This document shows positions 1-7,711 of a stretch of DNA of 64,000 nucleotides, piece after piece (the stretch's first letter is position 1; each line of letters begins with the position of its first letter). Source of the stretch: Alicycliphilus denitrificans K601. Lineage in GTDB: Bacteria > Pseudomonadota > Gammaproteobacteria > Burkholderiales > Burkholderiaceae_C. A program made the translations under genes and the position numbers. The notes under the pieces were generated by a model, which saw only the letters and a program-made list of their open reading frames with translations, was not told the DNA's origin and searched no databases. The stretch is from contig NC_015422.1 in assembly GCF_000204645.1 (NCBI RefSeq), positions 3,117,001 to 3,181,000 on the forward strand, given 5' to 3'.

Positions 1-880
1 CCAGGGCCGTTGCCAGCTGGGGATAGCGCCAAGCAAACCCTGCCCCCTGCGTGCGGCGCGGCACCAGGCGCTGGCCACCGAGCAGGAGCACGGACATTTC
101 GCCCAGCGCCAGGCGCAGTGCCCAGGCCGGTGCAGGTAACACGGCCGGGCGGTGCAGCGTGCGCGCCAGGGTCTGGGTGAAGTCGGTGTTGCGCACCGCC
201 TCGGGTGCGCAGGCGTTGTAGGGGCCGCTACAGGCGTCGTTGTGCAACAAGTGGTCAATGAGAGCCACCTGGTCGTCCAGATGGATCCAGGGCATCCACT
301 GCTGGCCGCTGCCCAGGCGCCCGCCGAGGCCCAGCTTGAAAGGCGGCAGCAGCCGCGCCAGCATGCCCCCCTGCGGGGCCAGCACGGGCGCGGTGCGCAG
401 CAGCGCCACGCGCACACCCCACTGGCGCGCGCGCTCGGCCTCTTGCTCCCAGGCCACGCACAGGCGGCTGCCGAAGTCGGCGTTGCCCGGCGCGCTGTCT
501 TCGGCCAGCCATTGCTCGCCGCCGTCGCCATACCAGCCGACGGCCGAGCCTGATAGCAGTACGTGCGGCGGCGTGGCTTGCTCGCCCATCCAGTCGACCA
601 AGGCGCGTGTCAGGTCCACACGACTGCGCCACAGCAGATCACGCCGCGCAGCGGTCCAGGGGCGGTCTGCAATCGGCGCGCCCGCCAGGTTGATCACGGC
701 GTCCAGCGGCGCGCTGCCATTAAGCGCTTGCAGCTGCGCGATGCCCTGCGCGCCGCTGCACAGGCGCGGTACTTGGAGTGGGTTGCGGCTCCAGACCCAT
801 AGTTCGTGGCCCTGGCGCTGCCAATGCCGGCATAGGGCTTGGCCGATCAGGCCGGTGCCGCCGGTGAGCAGAATGCGCAT
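1..880 (-). CDS. TIGR01777 family NAD(P)-binding epimerase (3' end outside window)
   Basis: The reverse strand from the ATG at 880 reads MRILLTGGTGLIGQAL, an extended-SDR Rossmann start with the GGTGLIG loop at residues 7-13. It stays open for about 293 codons to the window edge, so the C-terminus is missing. Internal stretches (INLAGAPIADRPW near residue 65; LLSGSAVGWYGD near 108; PWIHLDDQ near 190) fit the TIGR01777/YfcH family, whose substrate is unknown. It is the last visible gene of the leftward operon, 29 bases after the SDR gene. Family assignment is fairly sure; the enzymatic role is not known. Confidence 0.85.
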   Translation of the reverse strand, partial: MRILLTGGTGLIGQALCRHWQRQGHELWVWSRNPLQVPRLCSGAQGIAQLQALNGSAPLDAVINLAGAPIADRPWTAARRDLLWRSRVDLTRALVDWMGEQATPPHVLLSGSAVGWYGDGGEQWLAEDSAPGNADFGSRLCVAWEQEAERARQWGVRVALLRTAPVLAPQGGMLARLLPPFKLGLGGRLGSGQQWMPWIHLDDQVALIDHLLHNDACSGPYNACAPEAVRNTDFTQTLARTLHRPAVLPAPAWALRLALGEMSVLLLGGQRLVPRRTQGAGFAWRYPQLATAL

Positions 881-909
881 GGTGCGTTTCCTTCCAATCG
901 CTGTGGGGG

Positions 910-1608
910 TTACCAGGGCAGGCGCTGGCCGTCATAGGCCCAGAAGCCTCCGCTGTCCTCGGGCTGCAAGCCATCGATCACCGCCAAGAGGTCGCGCGCA
1001 GCGTCGCGGGCAGGCCGCCAGATCTGCGCACCGCGAAACGGGGCCGAGAGCGCCGAGTCCACCGTGCCCGGGTGCAGCGCCGCGACCACCGACTGCGGGT
1101 GGGTACGGGCCAGCTCGATGGCCGCGGTCTTTACCACCATGTTCAGCGCCGCCTTGGAGGCGCGGTAGCTGTACCAGCCACCCAGGCGGTTGTCGCCAAT
1201 GCTACCGACCTTGGCTGAAAGCACCGCGAGCACGCTGCGCTCGCCGTGTGCCAGCTGCGGGGCGAAATGCGCCAGCGCCAGGGCTGGCCCAATGGTGTTG
1301 ACGGCAAAGCTGGCCGCCATGTGCTCGGCACTCAGGTCTGTCAGACGCTTTTCGGGATTGCCCGTGGGACCTTGCAGCATGCCTGTGGCCACCAGCACCA
1401 GGTTCCACGGGCCTTGTGTAAACAATGAGTGCGCCGCCTCGGCAATGCTAGCCGGGGCGTCGAAGTCCACAGCTGGCGTGCTGGAGCGCCCCAGCGTGAG
1501 CATCTTTGCGCAGTATGGGTCGTCTCGCAATTGGGCGGCCAGTGCACCACCGATAGCGCCTGAGGCGCCCAGCACCAGCGCGCGGTAGCCGGCGGGTAGT
1601 GATTGCAT
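910..1608 (-). CDS. Short-chain dehydrogenase, CsgA/C-factor-like
   Basis: A 232-residue classical SDR. The nucleotide-binding glycine motif GASGAIG is at residues 14-20, a serine sits in LSAKVGS near 131, and the catalytic YxxxK pair is Y148/K152 (YSYRASK). Size and the Gly-rich start match the C-factor (CsgA-like) SDR subgroup that often accompanies photolyase genes. It lies 24 bases downstream of the [4Fe-4S] photolyase gene in the same operon. The substrate cannot be read from the sequence. A role in oxidative or light stress is inferred from context only. Confidence 0.88.
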   Translation of the reverse strand: MQSLPAGYRALVLGASGAIGGALAAQLRDDPYCAKMLTLGRSSTPAVDFDAPASIAEAAHSLFTQGPWNLVLVATGMLQGPTGNPEKRLTDLSAEHMAASFAVNTIGPALALAHFAPQLAHGERSVLAVLSAKVGSIGDNRLGGWYSYRASKAALNMVVKTAAIELARTHPQSVVAALHPGTVDSALSAPFRGAQIWRPARDAARDLLAVIDGLQPEDSGGFWAYDGQRLPW

Positions 1609-1632
1609 GGAGTGTCCTTTCGGGTGGCGGGG

Positions 1633-3171
1633 TCAGAGCGTGTCCAGCCGTTCGCGCAGATGCCCGGCTTGCGTTCGCAGGGCCTCACGCTCGACGTCGG
1701 GCATTTTTTTCAGCTGGCGGTACACCAGCGCCAGGCGCGGGTTGCCTTGCAGCATCGGGGCGTGGCGCTCAAAAAAATCCCAGTACAGGGCGTTGAAGGG
1801 GCAGGCGCGCGCGCCGGTTTTTTGCTTTGGGTCGTAGGCGCAGCCCTGGCAGTAGTCGCCCATGCGCTGCAGATAGGCGGCGCTGCTCACATAGGGCTTG
1901 GTGGCAATCACGCCGCCGTCGGCGCGCTGGCTCATGCCCAGGGTGTTGGGCAGCTCCACCCATTCGAAAGCGTCGATGTAGATACCTAGATACCAACGGT
2001 GCAGCGCCTGCGGCTCCAACCCGGCAAGCAGCGCGAAATTGCCGATCACCATCAGCCGCTGGATATGGTGCGCGTGCGCCGTTTGCAGCGACTGCGTGAT
2101 GGCCAGATGCAGGCAGCGCATGTGCGTGTCACCGCTCCAGAACCAGCGCGGCAGCGAGGTGTGCTGAGCGAGGGCGTTGTGCGACGCATAGCCGGGCATG
2201 TGCGCCCAGTAAATGCCGCGCACGTATTCGCGCCAGCCGACGATCTGGCGTACAAACCCTTCCACCGCGGCCAGCGGCGCCTGGCCCGCGCGCCAGGCGG
2301 CCTCGGCGCGCTGCACTACCTCCAGCGGCTGCAGCATCTTCACATTGAGTGCAAACGACAGCAGCGAATGGAACAGGCGCGGCGCCTGCGCCGCCAGTGC
2401 ATCCTCGTAGTCGCCAAAGTGCGGCAGCGCCGTGTCGATGAATGCATCCAGGCAGGCCAGGGCTTCGCTGCGGTTCAGCGGCCAGCGCAGGGCGGCCGCT
2501 TGCGGGTCGCCAAAACTCTGCACCCCGGCGCGCTGCACCATGCGCCACAAGTCGCTGTGGTCGTGACGGGGGCGCCAGTCGGCCGGCTCGGGCGGGGTGC
2601 CGGGCCAGCGTTTGCGGTTGTCGTGGTCAAAGTTCCACTTCCCGCCTTCGGGGGCGCCATCGGCGTCCAGCAGCAGCTTGCAGCGGCGGCGCATGTGGCG
2701 GTAGAAATGTTCCATCAGCCACTGCTTGCGCTGGCCCATCAGCGCGGCGAGCTCGCCACGTTCGGTCAAAAAATGCTCGCTGTTCACCACCGCCCATTTC
2801 AGCGGCTGGGCGGCGCCCCAGGTCTGCAGCTGGGCGTCCAGCCGCCATTCGTCGGGCTGCTGCCACTCGATGCATTGGGCGGCGTAGTGCGCGGCCAGCG
2901 CCGCCAGGTTGCCAGGGATGGACTGGCGGTTGCTGGGGTCATCCAATGCGACGTAGCGAACGCGGTGGCCGCCGGCGCGCAAGTAGCGCGCAAAGTCGCG
3001 CATGGCGGCGAAGATGGCGAGGATTTTCTGCGCGTGGTGCAGCACATAGTCGGTTTCCTGGCGCACCTCCATCAGCACATAGACCACCTGCGCGTCCACC
3101 TGGGCAAACCAGCTGTGGCCGGGGTGCAGCTGATCGCCCAGCACCAGGCGCAGGGTGTGGGCAGCCTTCAT
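1633..3171 (-). CDS. PhrB-type [4Fe-4S] bacterial (6-4) photolyase / cryptochrome
   Basis: Deoxyribodipyrimidine photolyase-related protein (FeS-BCP family), 512 residues. Characterised members repair (6-4) photoproducts or sense light using FAD, a lumazine-type antenna and a [4Fe-4S] cluster. All four expected cluster cysteines are present: C353 (in THMRCLHLA), C441, C444 (YCQGC) and C457 (RACPFNALYW). This is the spacing of Agrobacterium PhrB shifted by three residues. The start at 3171 (MKAAHTLRLVLGDQL) is chosen because the longer open frame upstream is the DUF2256 gene read in another frame. Its ATG overlaps the DUF2256 stop as ATGA, so translation is probably coupled. Family assignment is strong; repair versus signalling cannot be told. 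Confidence 0.93.
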   Translation of the reverse strand: MKAAHTLRLVLGDQLHPGHSWFAQVDAQVVYVLMEVRQETDYVLHHAQKILAIFAAMRDFARYLRAGGHRVRYVALDDPSNRQSIPGNLAALAAHYAAQCIEWQQPDEWRLDAQLQTWGAAQPLKWAVVNSEHFLTERGELAALMGQRKQWLMEHFYRHMRRRCKLLLDADGAPEGGKWNFDHDNRKRWPGTPPEPADWRPRHDHSDLWRMVQRAGVQSFGDPQAAALRWPLNRSEALACLDAFIDTALPHFGDYEDALAAQAPRLFHSLLSFALNVKMLQPLEVVQRAEAAWRAGQAPLAAVEGFVRQIVGWREYVRGIYWAHMPGYASHNALAQHTSLPRWFWSGDTHMRCLHLAITQSLQTAHAHHIQRLMVIGNFALLAGLEPQALHRWYLGIYIDAFEWVELPNTLGMSQRADGGVIATKPYVSSAAYLQRMGDYCQGCAYDPKQKTGARACPFNALYWDFFERHAPMLQGNPRLALVYRQLKKMPDVEREALRTQAGHLRERLDTL

Positions 3172-3338
3172 TCCTGCAATCCCGATGGCGGATGCGGGCC
3201 CTTGCGCTGGCGGCGACAGCGCTCGGAGCAGTACTTCACTTCGTCCCACACCTTGGCCCATTTTTTGCGCCAGGCCATCGGGCGCTGGCAACAGGCGCAA
3301 AGCTTTGTTGGCAAATCGCCTTTTCGCTGGGCTGTCAT
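3168..3338 (-). CDS. DUF2256 small Cys-rich protein
   Basis: A 56-residue ORF, easy to miss because a longer frame covers it. Reading from the ATG at 3338 gives MTAQRKGDLPTKLCACCQRP and then a WRKKW segment, ending YCSERCRRQRKGPHPPSGLQE. Cysteines at 14, 16, 17, 37 and 41 (CACC, then CSERC) suggest a small zinc-binding fold. The WRKKWAKVWDEVKYCSERCR pattern is that of DUF2256, a family repeatedly found next to photolyase/cryptochrome genes. Its stop overlaps the photolyase start (ATGA), so the two are probably translated together. No function is established. Partnering the photolyase is an inference from the coupling. Confidence 0.88.
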   Translation of the reverse strand: MTAQRKGDLPTKLCACCQRPMAWRKKWAKVWDEVKYCSERCRRQRKGPHPPSGLQE

Positions 3339-3399
3339 GGTGCAATGCTTCAGGGTGAGGTGCGATGCACGGCGCCTTGGCCGTGCACCGCAGACCCAC

Positions 3400-4326
3400 T
3401 CAAGGCGCGGGCAAGATCACCTTGTCCAGCACGTGAATGACGCCATTCGAGGCAAGCACGTCCGTGGCGACGATGTTCGACTGGCGTGCGCGCTGGTCGG
3501 TGATCGCCAGGGTTGGGCCGACCGTGAACGTTTCACCCTCGACGGTCTTGATCGGCGTGTTGATCGGCACGTCGGCTTTCAGCACCAAGCCGGGAACCAC
3601 GTGGTAGGTCAGCACCTTGGTCAGCAATGCAGTGTTCGCCAGCAGCTGCGCCTTGGTCACGCCCAACTCCGTCAGCAGCGATGCAAATGCGGCGTTGGTT
3701 GGAGCGAACACGGTGAAGGGCCCAGGAGCATTGAGCGTGTCAACCAGACCAGCGGCGGTGACAGCTTCAACCAGGATGCTGAAATCCGGGTTGGCAATGG
3801 CCGTTTGCACAACGGTCTTGTCGGCAGGCAAGAGCACCTTGTCGACGGCGTGAACGACGCCGTTGGAGGCGGCGATATCAGCCTGGACGATATTGCTGGT
3901 GCGATTGCGCCCATCCGTGATCACCAAGTTGGTACCGACCTTGTCGATCTTGAAAAATCCGCCTCCAACCGGATGGATGGCTTTGCCCAGCGGAACGGCG
4001 CTGCTCGGGACTTGCCCGGCCACGACGTGGTACTTGAGCACGGCGGTCAGCAGCGGCTTGTTGGCCAGCAATTGGTCCTTGGTCACACCGAGTTCACCGA
4101 GCAGCGCGGAAAACGCGTCGTTCGTGGGCGCAAACACGGTGTACGGGCCGGGTGCGGTCAGGGTGTCGGTCAGGCCCGCCGCCTGCACAGCCTCGACCAA
4201 AATACTGAACCGGCTGTCGCTTTGAGCAACCTGCACGACGTTACCGGGGTGGTCATCGCTACTACCACAGCCGGTGACAAACGCCAGCAGCAAAACGCTG
4301 AAAATTCCTGTAATCCAACGTAGCAT
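3400..4326 (-). CDS. Fasciclin (FAS1) lipoprotein with two tandem domains
   Basis: A 308-residue exported protein. The start at 4326 gives a lipoprotein signal (MLRWITGIFSVLLLAFVTGC) with C20 as the likely lipidated residue; an ATG 27 bases upstream would only add a polar tail. Two FAS1 domains follow, at about residues 35-165 and 170-305. Both carry FSILVEAV, APGPxTVFAPTN and YHVV motifs and are very similar, so the second looks like a recent duplicate. FAS1 domains are adhesion or ligand-binding modules of the cell surface. The gene sits between the DUF2256 gene and the cryptochrome-like gene, 107 bases from the latter. Its role in this island is unknown. Confidence 0.92.
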   Translation of the reverse strand: MLRWITGIFSVLLLAFVTGCGSSDDHPGNVVQVAQSDSRFSILVEAVQAAGLTDTLTAPGPYTVFAPTNDAFSALLGELGVTKDQLLANKPLLTAVLKYHVVAGQVPSSAVPLGKAIHPVGGGFFKIDKVGTNLVITDGRNRTSNIVQADIAASNGVVHAVDKVLLPADKTVVQTAIANPDFSILVEAVTAAGLVDTLNAPGPFTVFAPTNAAFASLLTELGVTKAQLLANTALLTKVLTYHVVPGLVLKADVPINTPIKTVEGETFTVGPTLAITDQRARQSNIVATDVLASNGVIHVLDKVILPAP

Positions 4327-4433
4327 GATGGTTCTCCAAAGTGCTGAAATCAAGCAATGGGTGAGAGAGTGGAATTCAAGCTTTCATGGTTTGAATGGCT
4401 GTCTCCTTGAATTGAAATTGAAAAAAACCAGGC

Positions 4434-5984
4434 TTACAGATCCAGACATCGCTGCAAAGGCGCTGATGCCCCGCGGTTGTTTCGGTTGCGCAGATGGGCG
4501 CCGTGCCGCGAGCCATGCTTTTCCACGATCGCCGCCTTGGCCGCCCGTATCGGCTCCTGGTTGCGCAGGGCGTGTATGCGCGCCTTGGCGGCCTTGGTGG
4601 CGCTGGCCAGATCGACCAACGGCGCCGCAATGTCCTGCCCCACGCGCACACCGCAGCGCGCTTGCACGTCGGGCGCCATGCGCCAGGGCTCGAACAGCCA
4701 GGCATCGGGTACGCGCCGCAGCGCCGGCAGCCAGCGGCGCACGAACACGCCGTGGGGGTCGTGGTCTTGCGCCTGCTTGATGGGGTTGTAGACGCGGGTG
4801 GTGTTGATGCCGGTGGTGCCGGCCTGCATCTGCATCTGGCTCCAGTGGATACCAGGCTCGTAGTCCAGAAACTGCCGCGCCAGCCACAGCCCCACGGGGC
4901 GCCAATGCAGCCACAGCGGGTAGGCGGCCACCGACACCAGCATGGCGCGCATACGGAAGTTGACCCAGCCGGTCTCGCGCAACATGGCCACGCAGGCATC
5001 GACAATCGGCCAGCCGGTCTGGCCGGCCTGCAGGGCGTCGAAATGGGCGGGGTTCCATGCGTATTCGCGCAGGCCGTCGTAGCCGCGGTGCAGGTTGCGC
5101 CACTCCAGTTCGGGCTCGGATTCGAGCTTCTGGATGAAGTGGCAGTGCCAGTGCATCCGGCTCATGAAGGCGGCCAGGCCCTGGCGCAGGCGCGCCGCCC
5201 GCGGGTCATCCGCGGACTTGAGCTGCACTTGCCGCAGCTGCGTGGCCTGCACCACTTCGCGCATGCCCAGGCAGCCCAGCGCCAGGTACGGCGACAGGCG
5301 CGAGCAGGCCGTGGGTGCTGTCAACGGAGACGAAATGCCGCCCCGATACCAGGCCCCGCGCATGTGCAAAAAATCATGCAGCACCTGCTGGCCCGGCGTG
5401 CGCCCGCCACGCTGGCGCTGGGGTGGATCGTGCGCGTCGGCCAGCTCCATGGTCTCGGGCGCGGGCCAGGTGTCGCTCCAAGGTAAAGAAATAGATCGCA
5501 GGCTGGCCGGCAGCGGCGGCGGCAGGCAGGGCGCCTGCATATGCGCCTGCCACAGACCGTGCCAGCGCTCGCGCGAGGGCAGGCGCCGCACCACGCCGTG
5601 CTGCGGCCATTCCTGCCAGGCCACGCCCTGCCGGCGGCACCAGCGGGCTACGGCCAGATCGCGGGCATAGGTGGCACCGTTGCCGGTTTCCTCGTGCGAC
5701 ACCAGGCGCGCAAAGGGCTGCAGTGCGTGCAGCCGGGCCAGTACCTCTGGCACCTCGCCCAATGCCAGCTGCAGCCGCGCGCCGCAACTGCGCAATTGCT
5801 GCGCCAGGTCGCGCAGGCTCTCGCGCAGAAACTGGTAGTGCTGCAGCGCACTGTCTGGCTGCGCCCACAGGCTGGGCTCCACCACGTACAGGCACAGCAC
5901 CGGCCCATGCGCGGCCGCGTGCACCAACGGCGCATGGTCGTGCACCCGCAGGTCGCGCTTGAACCAGACGACGGTGTAGCTCAT
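4434..5984 (-). CDS. Cryptochrome/photolyase family FAD-binding protein
   Basis: A 516-residue flavoprotein with an N-terminal photolyase alpha/beta domain (MSYTVVWFKRDLRVHDHAPL) and a C-terminal helical FAD-binding domain (RMHWHCHFIQKLESEPELEW; GWPIVDACVAMLRETGWVNFRMRAMLVS). The segment aligning with the WQW-ASTG-FNP region of class I photolyases reads HWSQMQMQAGTTG-VYNP. The tryptophans normally next to the flavin are therefore replaced, which suggests altered electron transfer or a sensory rather than repair role. It ends with about 40 basic residues of uncertain function. It lies 13 bases after the lipocalin gene. The family is certain; enzymatic activity is not. Confidence 0.9.
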   Translation of the reverse strand: MSYTVVWFKRDLRVHDHAPLVHAAAHGPVLCLYVVEPSLWAQPDSALQHYQFLRESLRDLAQQLRSCGARLQLALGEVPEVLARLHALQPFARLVSHEETGNGATYARDLAVARWCRRQGVAWQEWPQHGVVRRLPSRERWHGLWQAHMQAPCLPPPLPASLRSISLPWSDTWPAPETMELADAHDPPQRQRGGRTPGQQVLHDFLHMRGAWYRGGISSPLTAPTACSRLSPYLALGCLGMREVVQATQLRQVQLKSADDPRAARLRQGLAAFMSRMHWHCHFIQKLESEPELEWRNLHRGYDGLREYAWNPAHFDALQAGQTGWPIVDACVAMLRETGWVNFRMRAMLVSVAAYPLWLHWRPVGLWLARQFLDYEPGIHWSQMQMQAGTTGINTTRVYNPIKQAQDHDPHGVFVRRWLPALRRVPDAWLFEPWRMAPDVQARCGVRVGQDIAAPLVDLASATKAAKARIHALRNQEPIRAAKAAIVEKHGSRHGAHLRNRNNRGASAPLQRCLDL

Positions 5985-5997
5985 GGCACGCCTTCGC

Positions 5998-6600
5998 TCA
6001 ATGCGCTGGATCCTGGCGCTCGTGCGGCACCCAGATCAGCGACGAGGTATCGACGCCCAGCGCCTGCGCCCGCGCCACGATGGCTTCGCGCTGCGCGGCG
6101 GGCAGCTGCTTGTCGCGCGCCAGAATCCAGCAGTAACTGGTGTCCGGCCCCAGCACCAACGCCCAGCGGTAGTTCGGATCCAGCGCGGCGACGTGGTAGC
6201 CGCCGTAGAACGGCCCGAAGAAGGACACTTTGAGCGAGCCCGTAGTGGGCGCACCGGTGAACCGGGCCTTGCCCACGGCCTCGCGCCATTGGCCGGTGGC
6301 GGGCGCATAGCCGCGGTTGACCACGCGCACGCTGCCGTCGGCCTGAACCGTGTAGCCGGCCGAGACATTGGTCATGCCGCGCTCGAAGGCGTGATCGAGC
6401 CGCGCCAGCTCGTACCAGCGGCCGGCATAGCGCTGCACGTCAAACGGGGTGACAGCCGTCACACCGGGCGGCGGGCGCGTGCTGGCGCAACCGGCCAGCA
6501 GCAAGGCGCTGCCTGCCAGCAGCAGCGCCAACAGACCCAGGCGCTGGCGGCGTGACAGGGGGGCGCTTGCGCTGGCCAACGTGCGTGCAATGGTGTGCAT
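5998..6600 (-). CDS. Bacterial lipocalin (Blc-type) outer-membrane lipoprotein
   Basis: A 200-residue protein with a lipoprotein signal: a hydrophobic stretch after RRQR, the lipobox LLAGC and lipidated C38. The mature part has the lipocalin GxW motif at residues 60-62 (YAGRWYELARLDHAFERG) and the Blc-like segment NVSAGYTVQADGSVRVVNRGY. Blc-type lipocalins bind fatty acids and lysophospholipids at the outer membrane, which fits an operon with a fatty-acid-modifying methyltransferase on its divergent arm. It lies between the MerR regulator (18-base gap) and the cryptochrome-like gene. Assignment is strong; the ligand is inferred. Confidence 0.92.
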   Translation of the reverse strand: MHTIARTLASASAPLSRRQRLGLLALLLAGSALLLAGCASTRPPPGVTAVTPFDVQRYAGRWYELARLDHAFERGMTNVSAGYTVQADGSVRVVNRGYAPATGQWREAVGKARFTGAPTTGSLKVSFFGPFYGGYHVAALDPNYRWALVLGPDTSYCWILARDKQLPAAQREAIVARAQALGVDTSSLIWVPHERQDPAH

Positions 6601-6618
6601 GGCAAATCCTTCATACGG

Positions 6619-7593
6619 TCAATGGGCGTGGCGCCACTGCGCCACCAAGGGCTGCAAGCCCGACAAATGCGGTACGGCGCTGACGCCGGCCAGCGGCCAT
6701 TGGTACAGCGCGGTGCAGGCGCCCCCCACCCACAGCGCGGTGGCCGCCGGCAGTTGGGCGCGCAGCTCGCGCAGGCTGGTCTGCACCACCGCCGCTTTGT
6801 GCAGATTGCTGAAGCTCAGCGCCACCACATCGGCCCGATGCGCCAGCGCCGCCTGGGCGATGTCGGTCAGCGGGGTCTGCGTGCCCAGCGACACACAGGT
6901 GCAGCCCTCCAGCGCCAACAGCGCTTCGACCATCAGCAGCCCCAGGCTGTGCTGCTCTTGCGGCACGGTGGTGAGCAGCACCTTGGGGCCTTGAGGCACG
7001 GGCTGCGGTGCCAGCGAGGCGATCGCATGGCGCAACACGCCGGTGATGACCTCGGTGTACAGGTGTTCTTCAAAGACTTCAAAGCGCCCCTGCGCCCAGG
7101 CTTCACCCACCGCCGTCGTCAACGGAGCCACCAGATCGGTCACGAAAGGTGCCAGACCCATGCGCAACTGGGCATGACTGAGGCTGTGCCGCAGGGCGCG
7201 CGGGTCGTGCGCGCCAATGGCGTGGAGCAGCTCGCCCATCACTGGGTCGGCGGCAGCGCTATCTGTATCTGTCTTGGACAAATTGGCGACTGACACCGGG
7301 ACGTGCTGCGTCAACAGGGCCTGCAACGCGGCTTGGTCCAGGCCCACCACCTTGCCTGGGCGCAGGCCGAAATCGAGCAGCCGACTGATCAGCTTGAGCT
7401 GCTGCACCTGATCCGCGCTGTATAGCCTGTCGCCGGAGGAATCGCGCGCTGGCGTGGGAAATCCGTAGCGTCGCTCCCACACGCGCAGGGCGTCCTTGCC
7501 CAGACCGGTCTCGCGCTCGACGGCGGCAATCGGCAGACCGCCCTCGCTGGATGCGGGCGGTGTCAAGGCAGTCGGAGGTGTTGGGGAGTTCAT
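6619..7593 (-). CDS. MerR/CarH-type regulator with B12-binding domain (LitR-like)
   Basis: A 324-residue transcription factor. Residues 20-90 are a MerR winged helix (LPIAAVERETGLGKDALRVWERRYGFP). The C-terminal part is a cobalamin-binding module with the CarH/LitR signature W-x9-EH (W166, E176, H177). The cobalt-ligand motif is ExHxxG (E213-Q-H215-SLG218) rather than the usual DxHxxG, followed by SFS and VGG. Regulators of this type use adenosyl- or other B12 as a light antenna: in the dark they sit on the promoter, and light releases them. It is the first gene of the leftward operon and divergent from the FAD-oxidoreductase operon, so it probably controls both arms and itself. Confidence 0.92.
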   Translation of the reverse strand: MNSPTPPTALTPPASSEGGLPIAAVERETGLGKDALRVWERRYGFPTPARDSSGDRLYSADQVQQLKLISRLLDFGLRPGKVVGLDQAALQALLTQHVPVSVANLSKTDTDSAAADPVMGELLHAIGAHDPRALRHSLSHAQLRMGLAPFVTDLVAPLTTAVGEAWAQGRFEVFEEHLYTEVITGVLRHAIASLAPQPVPQGPKVLLTTVPQEQHSLGLLMVEALLALEGCTCVSLGTQTPLTDIAQAALAHRADVVALSFSNLHKAAVVQTSLRELRAQLPAATALWVGGACTALYQWPLAGVSAVPHLSGLQPLVAQWRHAH

Positions 7594-7711
7594 GGCGAAT
7601 GGGCTTGGTGGAATTGATTGTCTAAGACAAAATTGTTTTTGTCTAGTACATTACGCCACATGAGCAGCGCAGCCGTGCTGCTCGGGCAAGCACCAGGGAT
7701 CGGGAAAAGCC
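7594..7711. promoter_or_regulatory. Divergent promoter/operator region of the photolyase island
   Basis: A 118-base AT-richer gap between the two divergent operons. It holds a perfect inverted repeat TTGTCTAAGACAA at 7618-7630 and a second TTGTCTA at 7639-7645 followed by GTACA. The two TTGTCTA copies are 21 bases apart, two helical turns, as expected for a dimer-of-dimers MerR/CarH operator. A -35-like AGACAA (7625-7630) followed 16 bases later by TACATT (7647-7652) could serve the rightward operon. The repeats are seen directly; their role as the regulator's operator is inferred. Confidence 0.55.

Noticed and set aside
3172..3399. A 76-residue N-terminal extension of the [4Fe-4S] photolyase
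   Set aside because: It is the DUF2256 gene read in another frame. The photolyase homology begins exactly at MKAAHTLRLVLGDQL.
1999..4323. A 774-codon plus-strand frame across the photolyase and fasciclin genes
   Set aside because: It crosses two well-supported genes on the minus strand and has no domain-like sequence.
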